A DNA stretch of 64,000 nt from Prosapia bicincta (Eukaryota > Arthropoda > Insecta > Hemiptera > Cercopidae), in contig JBAIZL010000003.1 of assembly GCA_036971475.1 (NCBI GenBank), positions 55,287,842 to 55,351,841 of the forward strand, read 5' to 3'. A program made the position numbers and the translations under genes. This document shows positions 37,377 to 49,600 of this stretch, piece after piece (position 1 is the stretch's first letter; each line of letters starts with the position of its first letter). Under the pieces are notes generated by a model. It did no database searches. It saw only the letters and a list, made by a program, of their open reading frames with translations, and was not told the DNA's origin.

Positions 37377-37520
37377 TTAACAGAAGGCAGAGTCTTGAGA
37401 AAATGAGGTCAACAGTGATCTATTCATAGAAACTCATTATCTAACATGATTGTGCTGTTTTGTGTTGCTTGAGGTGATGTGGACAATTTCGATCTATGAG
37501 TGACCTCCTGAACTAATTAA

Positions 37521-37979
37521 CCCATTGTTGATATAATTACATACATGGCACGGGCACTAAAAGGTACAAATTAATTCCTTGTGTCAATTGAGTTTTATTT
37601 CACTACAAAAATATTCTGACCTATAAAGCACTAAATATTATATTTTTTATGTAGGTGGAATTTTTTTATTCGTTATTTTGTACCTTAGTTTATTATTTGT
37701 TAATTGATTATTATGTATAATCATAATTAGTAAAAACAAATTAAAAATTACTTGTGGTTTGCTTTAGATTCTAGGCTCCCACTATTTGTTAATTTCGTAC
37801 GTAAACGAGAATACACTAATTATAAAATGTACTAACAAATATCAGCTACTGACTGTCACTATGGTATATCAGAAAATAAACTCTCTCAAAGCAAACCCAT
37901 CAATGATTACATTTATGTAGCTGGGGTAGTCTTTATACCCTCTACTTTGTCATGATTTGCTGACCTAATCCGTAATGGG
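37521..37979. mobile_element. TTAA-flanked piggyBac-like MITE, family 1 copy 2
   Basis: Begins TTAA|CCCATTGTTG and ends CGTAATGGG|TAAA. It shares AATTAATTCCTTG and CACTACAAAAATATTCT-type segments with copy 1, but lacks the tandem duplication and is more decayed. Confidence 0.65.
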
Positions 37980-39219
37980 TAAATACTTTGTAATGGACAT
38001 TGCCAGTGGAATAAGTCAACTAGGAATATAATTAAAAAATCCAGTTAGGGCAGGGAGAAAGACCCACTTCTGGTTAGTCATTAATCTGGTTTTGCTTTTT
38101 TGTGGCAGAGCTTTATTAAAACAATGGTGGTATTTTACACAGATATTGGCAATCATAATTACACTATTCATTCTCCAAAATTAACCGTAACACTACTGTG
38201 TCTTGATCTTACTGTTATGCCAAAGACTGCAGTACACCATTTTAGTAAACTGTCTGGTGATTTAAATTTAATGCAATAGCATGAGTACAAGGCCAAAAAA
38301 TATGCTTTAATTTTACCTGAGATGTAATTTTTTGGGTTATACATCTTGAAATATTTTGATAACATTAATTAATATACTTGGTAAAAAACAACTACTTACT
38401 CTGATATTTCTCAACAGTTGCTTTTGTCTTTGGTCAATGCAGAATCCTGCCACACAGCATTGAACAATGCAGTAACCAAGTGCAAAAAATGTCTGCTAAG
38501 AAATAGCAACAGTAGTGGTTTCTTGTCACGTAAATTGATAGATAAATGCTTTTATTTGCTGTATACAGGCCAAGAGATGGTACCACCTCTGCTTCTATGC
38601 TGTTGTGGTTTAATTCATACATACTTTTCTCAAAGGTCTGGATACAGAAACAAAATTAGTGTAGGCTTGAAACTATTGTTAGTCATCAGCTAGAATTTTA
38701 ATAAGATCTTTGGACCTCATTGCTTTAAAAAACATTTATTTAAAAAAATAGTGAGGAGGTAGGAGCGGGATTGTAATCACATAAAAGTAATTTAATCTCC
38801 AATTGAAATTCTTTACTTCTGGGTTGGACTCCCTGAAATCATTTTATAAAGGTACGCTATCTTGCTCTTGCAGAAATTGATCTATGCTTCTACTTTTTAA
38901 TGTGTGGTGGACGTCTGATTCCATTATACCCTTATAATGTTGAGTATATAAAGTTGCAATATATAAATTTTAATATAATTGAATACCTGAAACGTATGCG
39001 GAAAAAAATGTTATATTTTAAACAGAAATAACATTTCTAATGTTCAAGAATATCTTCAAATATAACAAATTATTTAATTTATTTTTATAACGATTGTTCA
39101 AAATGTCCTTCGTCTTAATACAGCACTTTGCTTATGTTAAAACTCATTATGTGGCTCTCATCAAATGCGAATTACTTTTTAGCAGAACAATGGATTGTTA
39201 ATTCTTGCTTTCAATTCTT
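37980..39219. other. Unassigned spacer
   Basis: No supported feature; short open frames near 38418-38693 have no recognisable motif. Confidence 0.45.
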
Positions 39220-39492
39220 TTTTAAATTCCTTCTATTAGCTCACACTCCATGATATTTACAATAATCTCCTTGTACAAATATTCAATTGTTAATAAAATA
39301 TGTTTTTATTCATCAATCAAGTTCAAATACATTTTTTTTAACCTTTAGTGGATGACGTTTGGTGTTAATTCAGTTTTTTCAAATATTTGTTCAAAAATTA
39401 AATTATAAAAATATGGGGGAGGTCTAGGTAGGTTCGAACTAAGTATCTTCGTGTTCGAAGTTTAGCGCTTTTTGTCACAGCCAGCTTTCCAT
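39220..39492 (-). repeat. tRNA-derived SINE, copy 2
   Basis: Same order as copy 1, with B-box region TAGGTTCGAACT on the + strand near 39429-39440 (complement on the element strand) and the shared body TGTTAATAAAATATGTTTTT and GTGGATGACG. Confidence 0.65.
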
Positions 39493-40183
39493 AGCTACAA
39501 ATGAACTCAAAGATTTATATGCAAAACATCCATTGTATAACCTTAAATTCTCATGCCACACAATATCATAAATAATGCTCTACGATTAAAAATAAATTAA
39601 AGATTAAAATAAACAAACTGGATTAACGTTATAAAATCTCGCTTCACAACAAAAAATGCGATACATAAAAAGGAAAATAGAAAATTGCAAGGAAATTCCC
39701 TTTCTATTTTGCCACTTTATATTGTCATTTTGACATATGTATAATACTTGGAATTATAAAATAAATAAAAAGAAACTAAACTGATGTTTTTTTTTGTATA
39801 TTCAAGTAGAAATTGGCTCTAAAAAATTACTTATATTTATTTTGTGCAGTGTATTGTATCAATTTTACATGCCCCATTGGTGTGTATCTGGGCCGCCAAT
39901 TAATTGCTCCCCTTTCCCAAATCCAGTTATTCATAAATGTTGCATTCAAAAAACTTCATCTTCACAACAAGAAAGTTCAACAGCCTCAGCTAGCTGAAAA
40001 ATCATTTCATGTCATGTAAATAGTAAAATGCCTTCTAAAAGTTCTGATAGTTTATTTTTCAAATAAAACTTTAAATGTGACCTGCCTATAGAAAGATGAC
40101 AATGGGACACATCTCTCAAAAAGGACTGTCCTCAAACAAAAAAGTAAATGCTAGTATAGGCTAATGTTATATTAATATAATTT
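39493..40183. other. Unassigned spacer
   Basis: No supported feature. Confidence 0.45.
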
Positions 40184-40554
40184 GAGGTTGATGGGACCAA
40201 GACCTCCTCGGATTACATGGAAGTACCTTCCTATGCATTAGAAAAAATAGGAGAACTTTTCCTTTGCATGCCGTATTGATATAAAAATTTCTTGGAAGCT
40301 CGACTCATTTCCTTAGCATACCGTACTGATATAAATATATTTTGGAAGCCCGAGTCGTTTTCTTTGCATCCCGTATTGATATAAACAGTTCTTGGAAACT
40401 TGACTTATTTCCTTTGCATACAGTATTGATATAAATATTTTTTATAAGCCCGAATCATCATTTTATTTCAAATAGATAAAACAGGCTCAAATAGATATAA
40501 GCATGCATTATATGGAAGCTCGAAATATTGGAATTCAGATTTTCAACTCTACTG
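40184..40554 (-). mobile_element. Pogo-type MITE, copy 3 (one end missing)
   Basis: Inverted relative to copy 1: GGGACCAAGACCTCCTCGGATTAC at the left and CTCGAAATATTGGAATTCAG...CAACTCTACTG|TA at the right. The left terminal repeat is truncated. It includes several tandem-like TTGATATAAA...TTGGAAGC units. Confidence 0.7.
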
Positions 40555-41139
40555 TATTAGTATTTGTAAAGTACACACCTAAAGTAAGCAAATAGATTTT
40601 GTTTAATGAGGATGGCTGTTTTTGGAGGTATTCCATTGTCAATTCAGACTGTGATTTTGGCATTGTTGTCTGAAATGGGCAACCTTTTAAACTAAAAGAG
40701 GAAGTGCTATTATAGGCAAGTGCTACATATTAATATGTTTTGTTATGAGAAGAAACAGGAATAGTACAGACAAATTAAATGTTTAAGATTAGATTTTTAA
40801 AAAAGGAACTGAACTTCAGAATAATGTTTTTATTTAGAAGAAATTATATAGAATTAATTTTCAACTTTAATAATTTGATTGTAACAAGGTTCAAGGTTAT
40901 AAAGCAGAAAATAATAAATGAGCTATAGATAATAATGCATTTTTAAAGGTTAAAAAACAATGGAATAATCTGATAGAAAAATTTCTTATTTTACAGAGGG
41001 AAAAAAGTCTCTACTTTTGCTTGAATTTTAAAAACATGAACTTAAAAAATATCAACAGAAATAAAATTTATTATAACTTTAAATTAAAACATCTGAAGAA
41101 TTAAAATCCAGCGTGAAACAAACAGAATGAAATATACTA

Positions 41140-41509
41140 TAGTAGAACCCCTCAAATCCGAACACCTGCGAGATCTGAACATGATTTTACAGGCGCGTAT
41201 CCAAGGGGGGGGGGCGATGGGGCGATCGCCCCCCCCAACCTTCAAGAACTTTGGGTTAAAAATCGACAATATATTATTAAATTAGGACTTTTTTCGATAA
41301 TTAAGTTATTATATATTCTCAAATATAAAATCCTAACTGTAATAAATATAATAATAATTTTGTAACATTGTAATGCACTTTGAATAATTACAAAAATAGA
41401 ATCACTTATCAAATGCTAGTCTATGTTTATAAATACGCTCGAATTTTAACTTAATTTACTTGTTTTTTCATACACGCACGCGCGCGCGCGCACACACACA
41501 CACGCACAC

Positions 41510-41556
<47 letters not shown>

Positions 41557-43356
41557 CATCGATCGCCCCCCCCCCAAAGCTAGTCGCTGGATACGCGCCT
41601 GTTTTATGAAAACCAAATTTTAAAAAAGTGTCTAAAATATAAGGAAGTATGTACTGAAAGTTACTTATGCTACTTATGTAAAACAGGACCGAGTGTAATA
41701 TATTGGAATTGACACTAAAAACATGATATAATATGAAGGCATATGCTGTACTACTGTCTCACTACATTAACATAGAATTTATTGACAGTAAAATAAAAAT
41801 AAAAACTCAACTATATTTTTTCCCTTAAAATTGGTCATCTTCATCTGGCTAAGAGACGTAACCTTCCCGAGGATGTGGTGTTGCACCAGCAATGCATTAG
41901 CATAACATCATTGGGTGTTGCAGCTGCATGTTGTTCTACATAACGCAACACACTGTCGAGAGCGTCGGCATGAGTTACAGCATTCATAGAGGCATCTTTT
42001 TCCTTGCTATCGCTATCTACTGCACTGTCATCATTTTGACCCTGGACCATAGACACCATGTCATGCTCGGTATATTCTTCATTATTATCTAGTGCTGTCC
42101 ACTCTTCCAGGGAACTTTCTTAAGCATCTTCACATCCTGGTACTCTTTGAATGAGCTGAAGGAACTCAGTTTCATCATCCCGTGTTCTTAGTGGCGTTTC
42201 CACAAATTTGAGGATAGGCCAGAGTTTTGTCCAAAATTTCTGCAGTAAAGTGTTACTGATATTATTCCAGGATTCAGCTACCCAGTAAATTACATCCTTT
42301 ATTGTAATCGTCTCAAGTTTTTCTGGAATAGAAAGAGAACAATCTTTTTCAATTAATGTTTACAGAAGCTTTTTTCTGTAGCTCAGTTTTATGTTCTTGA
42401 TCCATAGGCTAAAGCAACTATGTCACGTTAGGTGGGAGAAAAATTGCTTTTATGTCTTTACATACCAACTGCATGTCTGAAGGATGTGAATGCGCATTGT
42501 CTAACAAAAGTAGAGCTTTTGGTGGCAGTCCATTTTTGTCATTAAATTTTGTTACTGAAGGAACAAATTAATTTTTGAGCCACTCCTTGAAAATATTACC
42601 AGTCATCTACGCCTTTCATTGATTTCTGTAATGAACAGGGAGAGCATTCGAGTTAATATTTTTAAGGGCTCGTGGTTTGGCGGATTTTCCAATCACAATT
42701 AATGGTATTTTATTTATTTTACTACTGGCTAAAACTGTGAGACGGTGTTTGCTGTTTTTAAAGCCTGGCGCAGAAGATTCCTTTTCAGAATTTAGACTTT
42801 TAGTGGGAAGGCCTTTAAAATTCAATCCAGTCTCGTCTGCATTATACTCTGGCTGGCGTGAGTAATTTTCAGACAAAATCAAATCTGTGAATTCTTCTAA
42901 ACATTCTTTTGCAGGAAGATAATCAGCTGATAACTCCTCTCTGCTTACCGTTAGTTGTCTAATTCCGTGCCTTGTCTTCCATTTATCCAGTCATCCATTG
43001 CTAGTAGTAAATTCCAAATCACCATTCGATATTTTGTTTAACTGTAATGCCTTTTCTTGTATTAATGGACCACTATAAGTCCTTTCTGCATCTCTTATGT
43101 AAACCATAAAATACAGCCTCGTCAGTTTTTTCATTCATAGAAACTTTAGGCGTGATGGCGTTGTTCCAAAGACTTTTCCCTTGAAGGTCTACAGTGCGGT
43201 ATTGATACGGAAATATGTAATGCATATAATATGTTCTAATATTGTTTGTTAATAAAAATACGCACTTCTGTCAAGTGCAAAATGCACAGGAAATCCAAAC
43301 TTTTAAATCCGAACGGGCTATAGCCTTAATTAGTTCGGATTTAAGGAATTCCACTG
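41140..43356 (-). mobile_element. Tigger/jerky-type DNA transposon, 2.2 kb, degraded
   Basis: TA-flanked; ends AGTAGAACCCCTCAAATCCG and CGGATTTAAGGAATTCCACTG are inverted complements. The transposase on the - strand (about 43210 to 41830) reads SGPLIQEKALQLNKI, REELSADYL, YNADETGLNFKGLP, KHRLTVLASSKINKIPLIVIG, KALLLLDNAHSHPSD, then SWNNISNTLLQKFW and ADALDSVLRYVEQHAAATPND. These cover the DDE_1 domain with its first two Asp (DETG, LLLDNAHSH) and the C-terminal tail. Frameshifts and several stops make it a pseudogene; the N-terminal DNA-binding part is poorly preserved. Confidence 0.88.
41190..41601. mobile_element. Nested GC-ended element with CA/TA microsatellites
   Basis: Begins CAGGCGCGTATCCAAGGGGG and ends CTGGATACGCGCCTG, exact inverted ends over 13 bases, both bordered by TTTTA (a candidate 5-bp duplication). 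Just inside the ends are GCGATGGGGCGATCGCCCCC and ATCGATCGCCCCCCCC. The middle has (CA)n and (TA)n runs. It is inserted in the Tigger element, hence younger. Superfamily not determined. Confidence 0.75.
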
Positions 43357-43618
43357 TATTACTAGTTCATATGGATCATTTGGTGGTATAAAAAATGCAT
43401 AATAATCAAAAAAGAAATATGATACAAATTCATTTATGCAGCAAAGTGTTAGCACTATAAATGGAGAGTGTATTATAAAGGATGGAAAAAAGTTATGAAT
43501 GATACAGACTTAGAAAATTAGAGTGGTAATCAGATTATGACGAGATTTATATAATTTTCAAGTAATATATTTAAATAAAGTGAATGTACAATTATAGATG
43601 CTAAAATATTAAAAAAAA

Positions 43619-43624
43619 TTTATT
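43619..43624 (-). terminator. Poly(A) signal AATAAA for the 2110-residue gene
   Basis: TTTATT on the + strand reads AATAAA on the - strand, about 41 bases after the TGA stop at 43665-43667. A T-rich tract follows. The position is plausible for a short 3' UTR. Confidence 0.55.
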
Positions 43625-43664
43625 CAACAAAAAATTTCATTTTACAAATATTCTACTTTACAAT

Positions 43665-46600
43665 TTATGTAACTGAATGACATTTTTTCTCGACATTATG
43701 AATACAAGGAACGCACTTTTTTAGAAATGTCTTAAATTTGGATGTTTTTCTTTCACTTTTACATTGTGAACTGTTTTTACCATTTTCCAGCCCAGTGATG
43801 TCATTATGTGTTGGATTTTCAATGCATAGCTTTTTGGATGTTTGGAATATCGAACTGTAGGACGCAGACAACTGTAAGAAGTAACTGGCAAATTTAGTGT
43901 CATTTCTGTGTGCCACGGAAAATTTTGTGTAACTCGATGACGGCGTTTTAATTTCATCAGAATTGATGTTACCTTCGATCATTAGTGACATTGAATTATT
44001 ACTGACAACTTTGTACAGTTCAGAATTTTTCATCAATTCAGGTGGTAAATTTACCTTTACCATATTAATTTGATCATTTTCAGTATTTATTTCAGTTGCA
44101 AATTCGTTTAAAATTGAACAATTAGTGTGATTTTCAAATTCGTTTACATGCTCATTTCTATTTTCAAAGTATTTTAAAATATCTTTGCTGTTATCCTCAA
44201 AACAAGATTGTAAAGTTAAATTTTGTAGTATAGCCTTTTCTTTCAGATCTTTGTTATAGTTTTGCTTTGATTTGGTTTTCAAAACCATTTCTCCAAAATC
44301 ATCTTTATCTCCTTCTGTTTTATTGCTGTTAATTTCCGATTGTGATGATTCAAAACTACACTTTTCTGAAACACTTTCTGTAAACTGTAATAAATTTGCA
44401 TTTTGATTAGAATGGGAGGCTTTACTCTCACATTCAGAGTCTGTGCTGTATGCACTTATATTTGCTTTAGAAACACATTGCTTCAAATTGTCCATAATGA
44501 TCCTCAAAGTACTGTTTAGTTCTTTCATTAATGGCAACAATTTCTCTTTTATTTCTCTGTTTATGCTACTTTCTCCAGGCCCAGATTTCACATTGTTAGA
44601 AATCGATGATTTACTATCTGAATATAAATGTTTGGAATTAATGCACTTTAATTGTAGTTGGTTTATATATGCTTCTGATTTTATTAGATTCTCTTTGTTA
44701 CTTCCGATAATATTTACATCTTTCATTTTAATTCTGTTATCTTGTATCATATCATCGAAATTTAAAGATCTTTCCAATGAACAGTTTGTTTGTTTACGGG
44801 GTTTTACATGCTTATAGGTTCCTAAAATGTTAAAAACCATGCTCTTTTTGGGTTCCTCTTCTATGTAAGTGGAAGGTCGGTTTTCTTCAGCACTATACTT
44901 GTGTAGTTTAATTAAACTCTCATGTAAAAACTGCTCATAATTTTCATTTGACAATTGTGTTGGTTTTGTTTTGTTATGTTGTGTATTTTCCACAGGAAAA
45001 CTGTAATTATTGCTGAAAACACCATCTAAATGTTTGTTTATATTCTTTGTCACCATTTTGCTGTTAAAATCAATTTCATTAATTGGTACCTTATGGCATT
45101 TAAAATTTGGCTTATAGTTCTTTTCTGTCACTAGTTTACTAAAATTGTAACTATCTAATCTATTTCTATTTATGCTTTCATCACTCTTGTTAAAGAGTTT
45201 TAGACTAGTTTTATTTTTATTGCTTTTCTGTCTATCAACCAACCTTAACAGTGATGTTGTTCGAATCACCATGTCTTTAGTTAAACATTTGCTTTCCTTC
45301 TTACATTTATTTATGTTCTTTTTTCGATGGATACTAAATTTCGATCTGTTGACTAAATATTTAGGTTGTAGATTGCTTTGTAATTCATTACTTACTAATT
45401 GAAATGTACACTCTATATCTCCATTGCCCATGTTTCCCTCCAACATAGTGGTTTTTTCTCTCTTATCTAAAGTGTCTGTATTTGAAACTAGATGCTGTAT
45501 TATATTTAAAAACTGAATCCTTTCACTTTTTGATAATTTGTCATATATTTGTGGTAATACTTTGTCAATAGTCAACCCATTGTCTACAGATTTCTTTTTA
45601 ACTTTAGATTTACTTTCCATTATGTTCCCTGTATTAGTATGCTGTGTTAAATAATTCACCATAAATATTCTGTTACATTCTAAAAAGTCTTCTTTTTCTG
45701 GTTTTGTTCTCATTGCAGCTACTGCTTTTGTACTCGGATTAGTTTTTTCAAACATACGTTCTCTAAAATTGGAAGGTTGTTTATGCTTGTTAAAATTGGA
45801 AGCTGTAGTAAACCCTGTTTGTGGACTAATGTTGGTCGTTAGATAAACTGTTTGGTTTAAATCCTTTGTTGCCCTTCGTTCGTCAACATTTTGATCACCT
45901 CTTCTTCGATCAGCTTTGTCTTGTTCAAATCTTTCTTTAATACCTTGATTCAAATTTTTTTCAGATTCTGCTTCTATATTAGACCTTTTTTGATAATTCT
46001 TGTTTTGTGCCGTCCTCAAAGTGTCATCATCCTCTTCATCCCCATCCAGGGACAATGATATATCTATTATAAAAGCTGAAAAATTTTGTGAATCTGAGTC
46101 TTGTTTAACTGTATCAGATTTACTTTCTATACTTGGTCTTTTATCTGATATCGGAACTAAATCTTCAGATCTCTTGTACTTGTCATCATCAGGACTTAGT
46201 TGATCCTTTTCATCTGGCAATGACCTTCTGACTGTATATGGAGATATGAAAGTGGATGGATCTGACAACAATCTCTGAAGAACACGGACCTGGTCTGGTG
46301 TCAATTCAATTGGTTCATCATCTGGCCTGACCAGTCTCTCAAGATCCCTCACTGATTCTGGTGTAAATTTGATTGATTCACTATCTGGTGTGACTGATGA
46401 GTATGGAGGTACAGAAGTTGATGGATCTGAAAACAAACTCTCAAGACCTTGTACATGTTCTGGTGTCAATTTAATTGGTTTACCATCTGGAGTGACTGAT
46501 GTATATGGAAATACGAAAGAGGAAGGATCTGACAATAACCTCTCAATAGCACTCACTTTTTCTGGTGTCAATTCAACTGTTTCACCATCTGGACTGACTG

Positions 46601-49600
46601 ATGTATATGGAGATATAGGTGGTGATGGGTCTGACAACAATTTCTGAAGAGCACGCACTTGTTCTGGGGTTAGTTTGTTTGATTCGTCACCTGTACTGGC
46701 CAATGTCTCAAGAGTACGTACTGATTCTGGTGTTAATTTAATTGGTTCATCATCTAGTTTGACTGATGTATAAGGAGGTACAAAAGTATATGGATCTGAA
46801 AACAATCTCTCAAGAGCTCGGACCTGGTCTGGTGTCAATTTAATTGGTTTACCGTCTGGGGTGACTGATTTATATGGATGTACAAAAGCAGATGGATCTG
46901 ACAATAGTCTCTCAATAGCACGCACTTGTTCTGGTGTCAATTCATTTAGTTCATCACCTGGTCTGACTGATGCATATGGAGGTGGTTCTTTGTACAACAA
47001 TCTTTGAAGAGCAAGCACCTGATCTGGTGTCAATTTAATTGGTTCTTCATCTGGTCTGGCCAACTTTTCAAGATCACGCACAGATTCTGGTGTCAATTTA
47101 AATTGGTCGTCATCTTGTTTGACCGATGTATATGGAGGTACAAAAGTGGATGGATCCGAAAACAATTGCCCCATATCACGCACTTGTTCTGGTGTTAATT
47201 TAATTGGTTTGCCATCTGGTCTGATTGATGTACTTGGAGATACGAAAGTTAATGGATCTGACAATAATCTCTCCATAGCACTCACTTGTTTTGGCGTTAG
47301 TTCAATTGGTTCACTATCTGGTTTGACAGATTTATACGGAGATATCTGGGGGGAAGGATTTGACAACAATTTCTGTAGAGCACGCACCTGTTCTGGTGTC
47401 AGTTTGTTTGACTCGTCATCTGGACTGGCCAATGTCTCAAGAGTACGCACTGATTCTGGTGTTAATTTAATTGGTTCATCATCTGGTTTGACTGATGTAT
47501 ATGGAGGAACAAAAGTGGATGGATCTGCAAACAATCTCTCAAGAGCACGGACCTGTTCTGGTGTCAATTCAATTGGTTTACCATCTGGCCTGACTGATTT
47601 ATATGGATATACAAAAGCGGATGGATCTGACAATAATCCCTCAATAGCAAGCACTTTTTCTGGTGTTAATTCGTTTCGTTCACCACCTGGTCTGACTGAT
47701 GTATATGGAGATGGTTCTTTGAACAACAATCTTTGAAGAGCAAGCACCTGATCTGGTGTCAATTTAATTGGTTCTTCATCTGGTCTGGCCAACTTTTCAA
47801 GATCACGAACTGATTCTGGTGTCAATTTAAATTGGTCATCATCTTTTTTGACCGATGTATATGGAGGTACAAAGGTGGATGGATCCGAAAATAATCGCTC
47901 CATATCACGCACTTGTTCTGGTGTTAATTTAATTGGTTTGCCATCTGGTCTGATTGATGTAATTGGAGATACAAAAGTTAATGGATCTGACAATAATCTC
48001 TCCATAGCACGCACTTGTTTTGGTGTTAGTTCTATTGGCTCACTATCTGGTTTGACAGATTTATATGGGGATATCTGGGGTGATGGATCTGTCAACAATT
48101 TCTGTAGAACACGCACCTGTTCTGGTGTCAATTGATTTAGTTCATCATCTGGACTGGCTAATCTCAAAAGATTACGTACTGATTCTGGAGTAAATTTAAT
48201 TGGTTCATCATATGGTTTGACTGATGTATATGGAGGTACAAAAGTGGATGGGTCTGAAAACAGTCTCTCAAGAGCACGTATCTGTTCTGGTGTTAAATTA
48301 ATTGGTTTACCATCTTTCCTTACTGATGTATATGGAGATAAGTAAGTTGATGGATCTGACAATAATCTCTCCATAGCACGCACTTGTTTCGGTGTCAGTT
48401 CAATTGGTTCACCATCTGGTCTGATTGATGTATATTTGAAAAAGGATGGATCTGACAACAATTTCTGAAGAGCACGCACCTGTTCTGGAGTCAATTTCAT
48501 TGGCTTACCATCTGGTCCTGTAACATAATCTTTGGATGATATTTGTGATTTGTCTTTTATTTTACACTGACAATCATTTAGTTGATCTTTAAGAAGACTA
48601 ATAACCTTTGCCATTTCATTAATGTCTTTTCTTTTTACTTCCTCTAAATCTTGTAGCGATTTCTTTTTTGAACTTCTGTAAGGCATTTGTTTCTTTCTTT
48701 CTTTATCTTCATCAACTTCCTTAAGCATTTGTGTAAAACGACCTTGAGCATCTTGCGATTGTTTTCCAGAAGAGGGGAAAAAATCTCGATCTTCGTCTCT
48801 ACTTCTACCTTTAACCCTTTTCCCATCTTTATCTCTGTCTTGGTCTTTACTTCTTCCTTTATCCTTTTCTCCATCTTTACCTTTATCTTTGTATCTGTCC
48901 TTATACTTTCTACCATCTCTATCTTTATCTTTGTATTTATCCATATCTCTGTCTTTATCTTTGTATTTATCCATATCTCTGTCTTTATCTTCATCTTTAC
49001 GTTTATCTTTATATCTGTTCCAATAAGTTTCTCCATCTCTATCTTTATCTCTGTATTTATCTCTATCTCCATATCTATCTCTATCTTTTTCATTATCCCT
49101 GTACATATCCTGGTTTCTATCCATGTCCTTTTCTCCGACTTTACCTCTGCTTCTATCCTTATCTTTATCTCCAATTCTTCCTATTTCACTATCTTTATCT
49201 CTAGTGCCTCTAATTCGGTCTTGATCTTTATCTCTGACTTTTATTTTGACTCTATCTCTACTTTTGTCTTTACTTCTGTCTCCGTCTCTTTCCTTGTCTC
49301 TATCCTTATCGTAATCTCTACCTCCATGAGTAAGTCTTTGTTCACCAGGACCATGAAATTTAATTAACATGGGGCATTTAAGGTTCGTCAAAGCGCAATC
49401 CGTCTGGTCTAATTTGTACTCCCTTGCATTAGAACCTTTTCTTTTTAAAATGATCGATGGGAAATCATTTGCGTACATTATTGCTTTTCCTGTAATACCC
49501 TTCTCCTTTTTGGAGCATTTACACGGCTTGGTGCAGACGTGACCCAGGAACGAAGGGGAGTCATCTTTCGTATACCGAGAGCTCTCAGCTCTTTCATTAT

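Noticed and set aside
38418..38693. 91-codon frame
   Set aside because: Composition and lack of motifs fit chance; overlapping frame on the opposite strand is equally open.
46000..48135. Several + strand frames with GVNxIGxPSGLTDVYG repeats
   Set aside because: Antisense readings of the LTPxxV repeats; the - strand frame is continuous over 6.3 kb while these are broken.
46230..48494. Bacterial TAL-effector-like gene or lateral transfer
   Set aside because: Only length and LTPEQV agree; helix 2, the variable pair and GC-rich codon use are absent, and the flanks and codon use are those of the host.
48687..49367. 226-codon + strand frame and 176-codon - strand frame over the KD/RD block
   Set aside because: Shadows of the low-complexity coding repeat of the 2110-residue gene.
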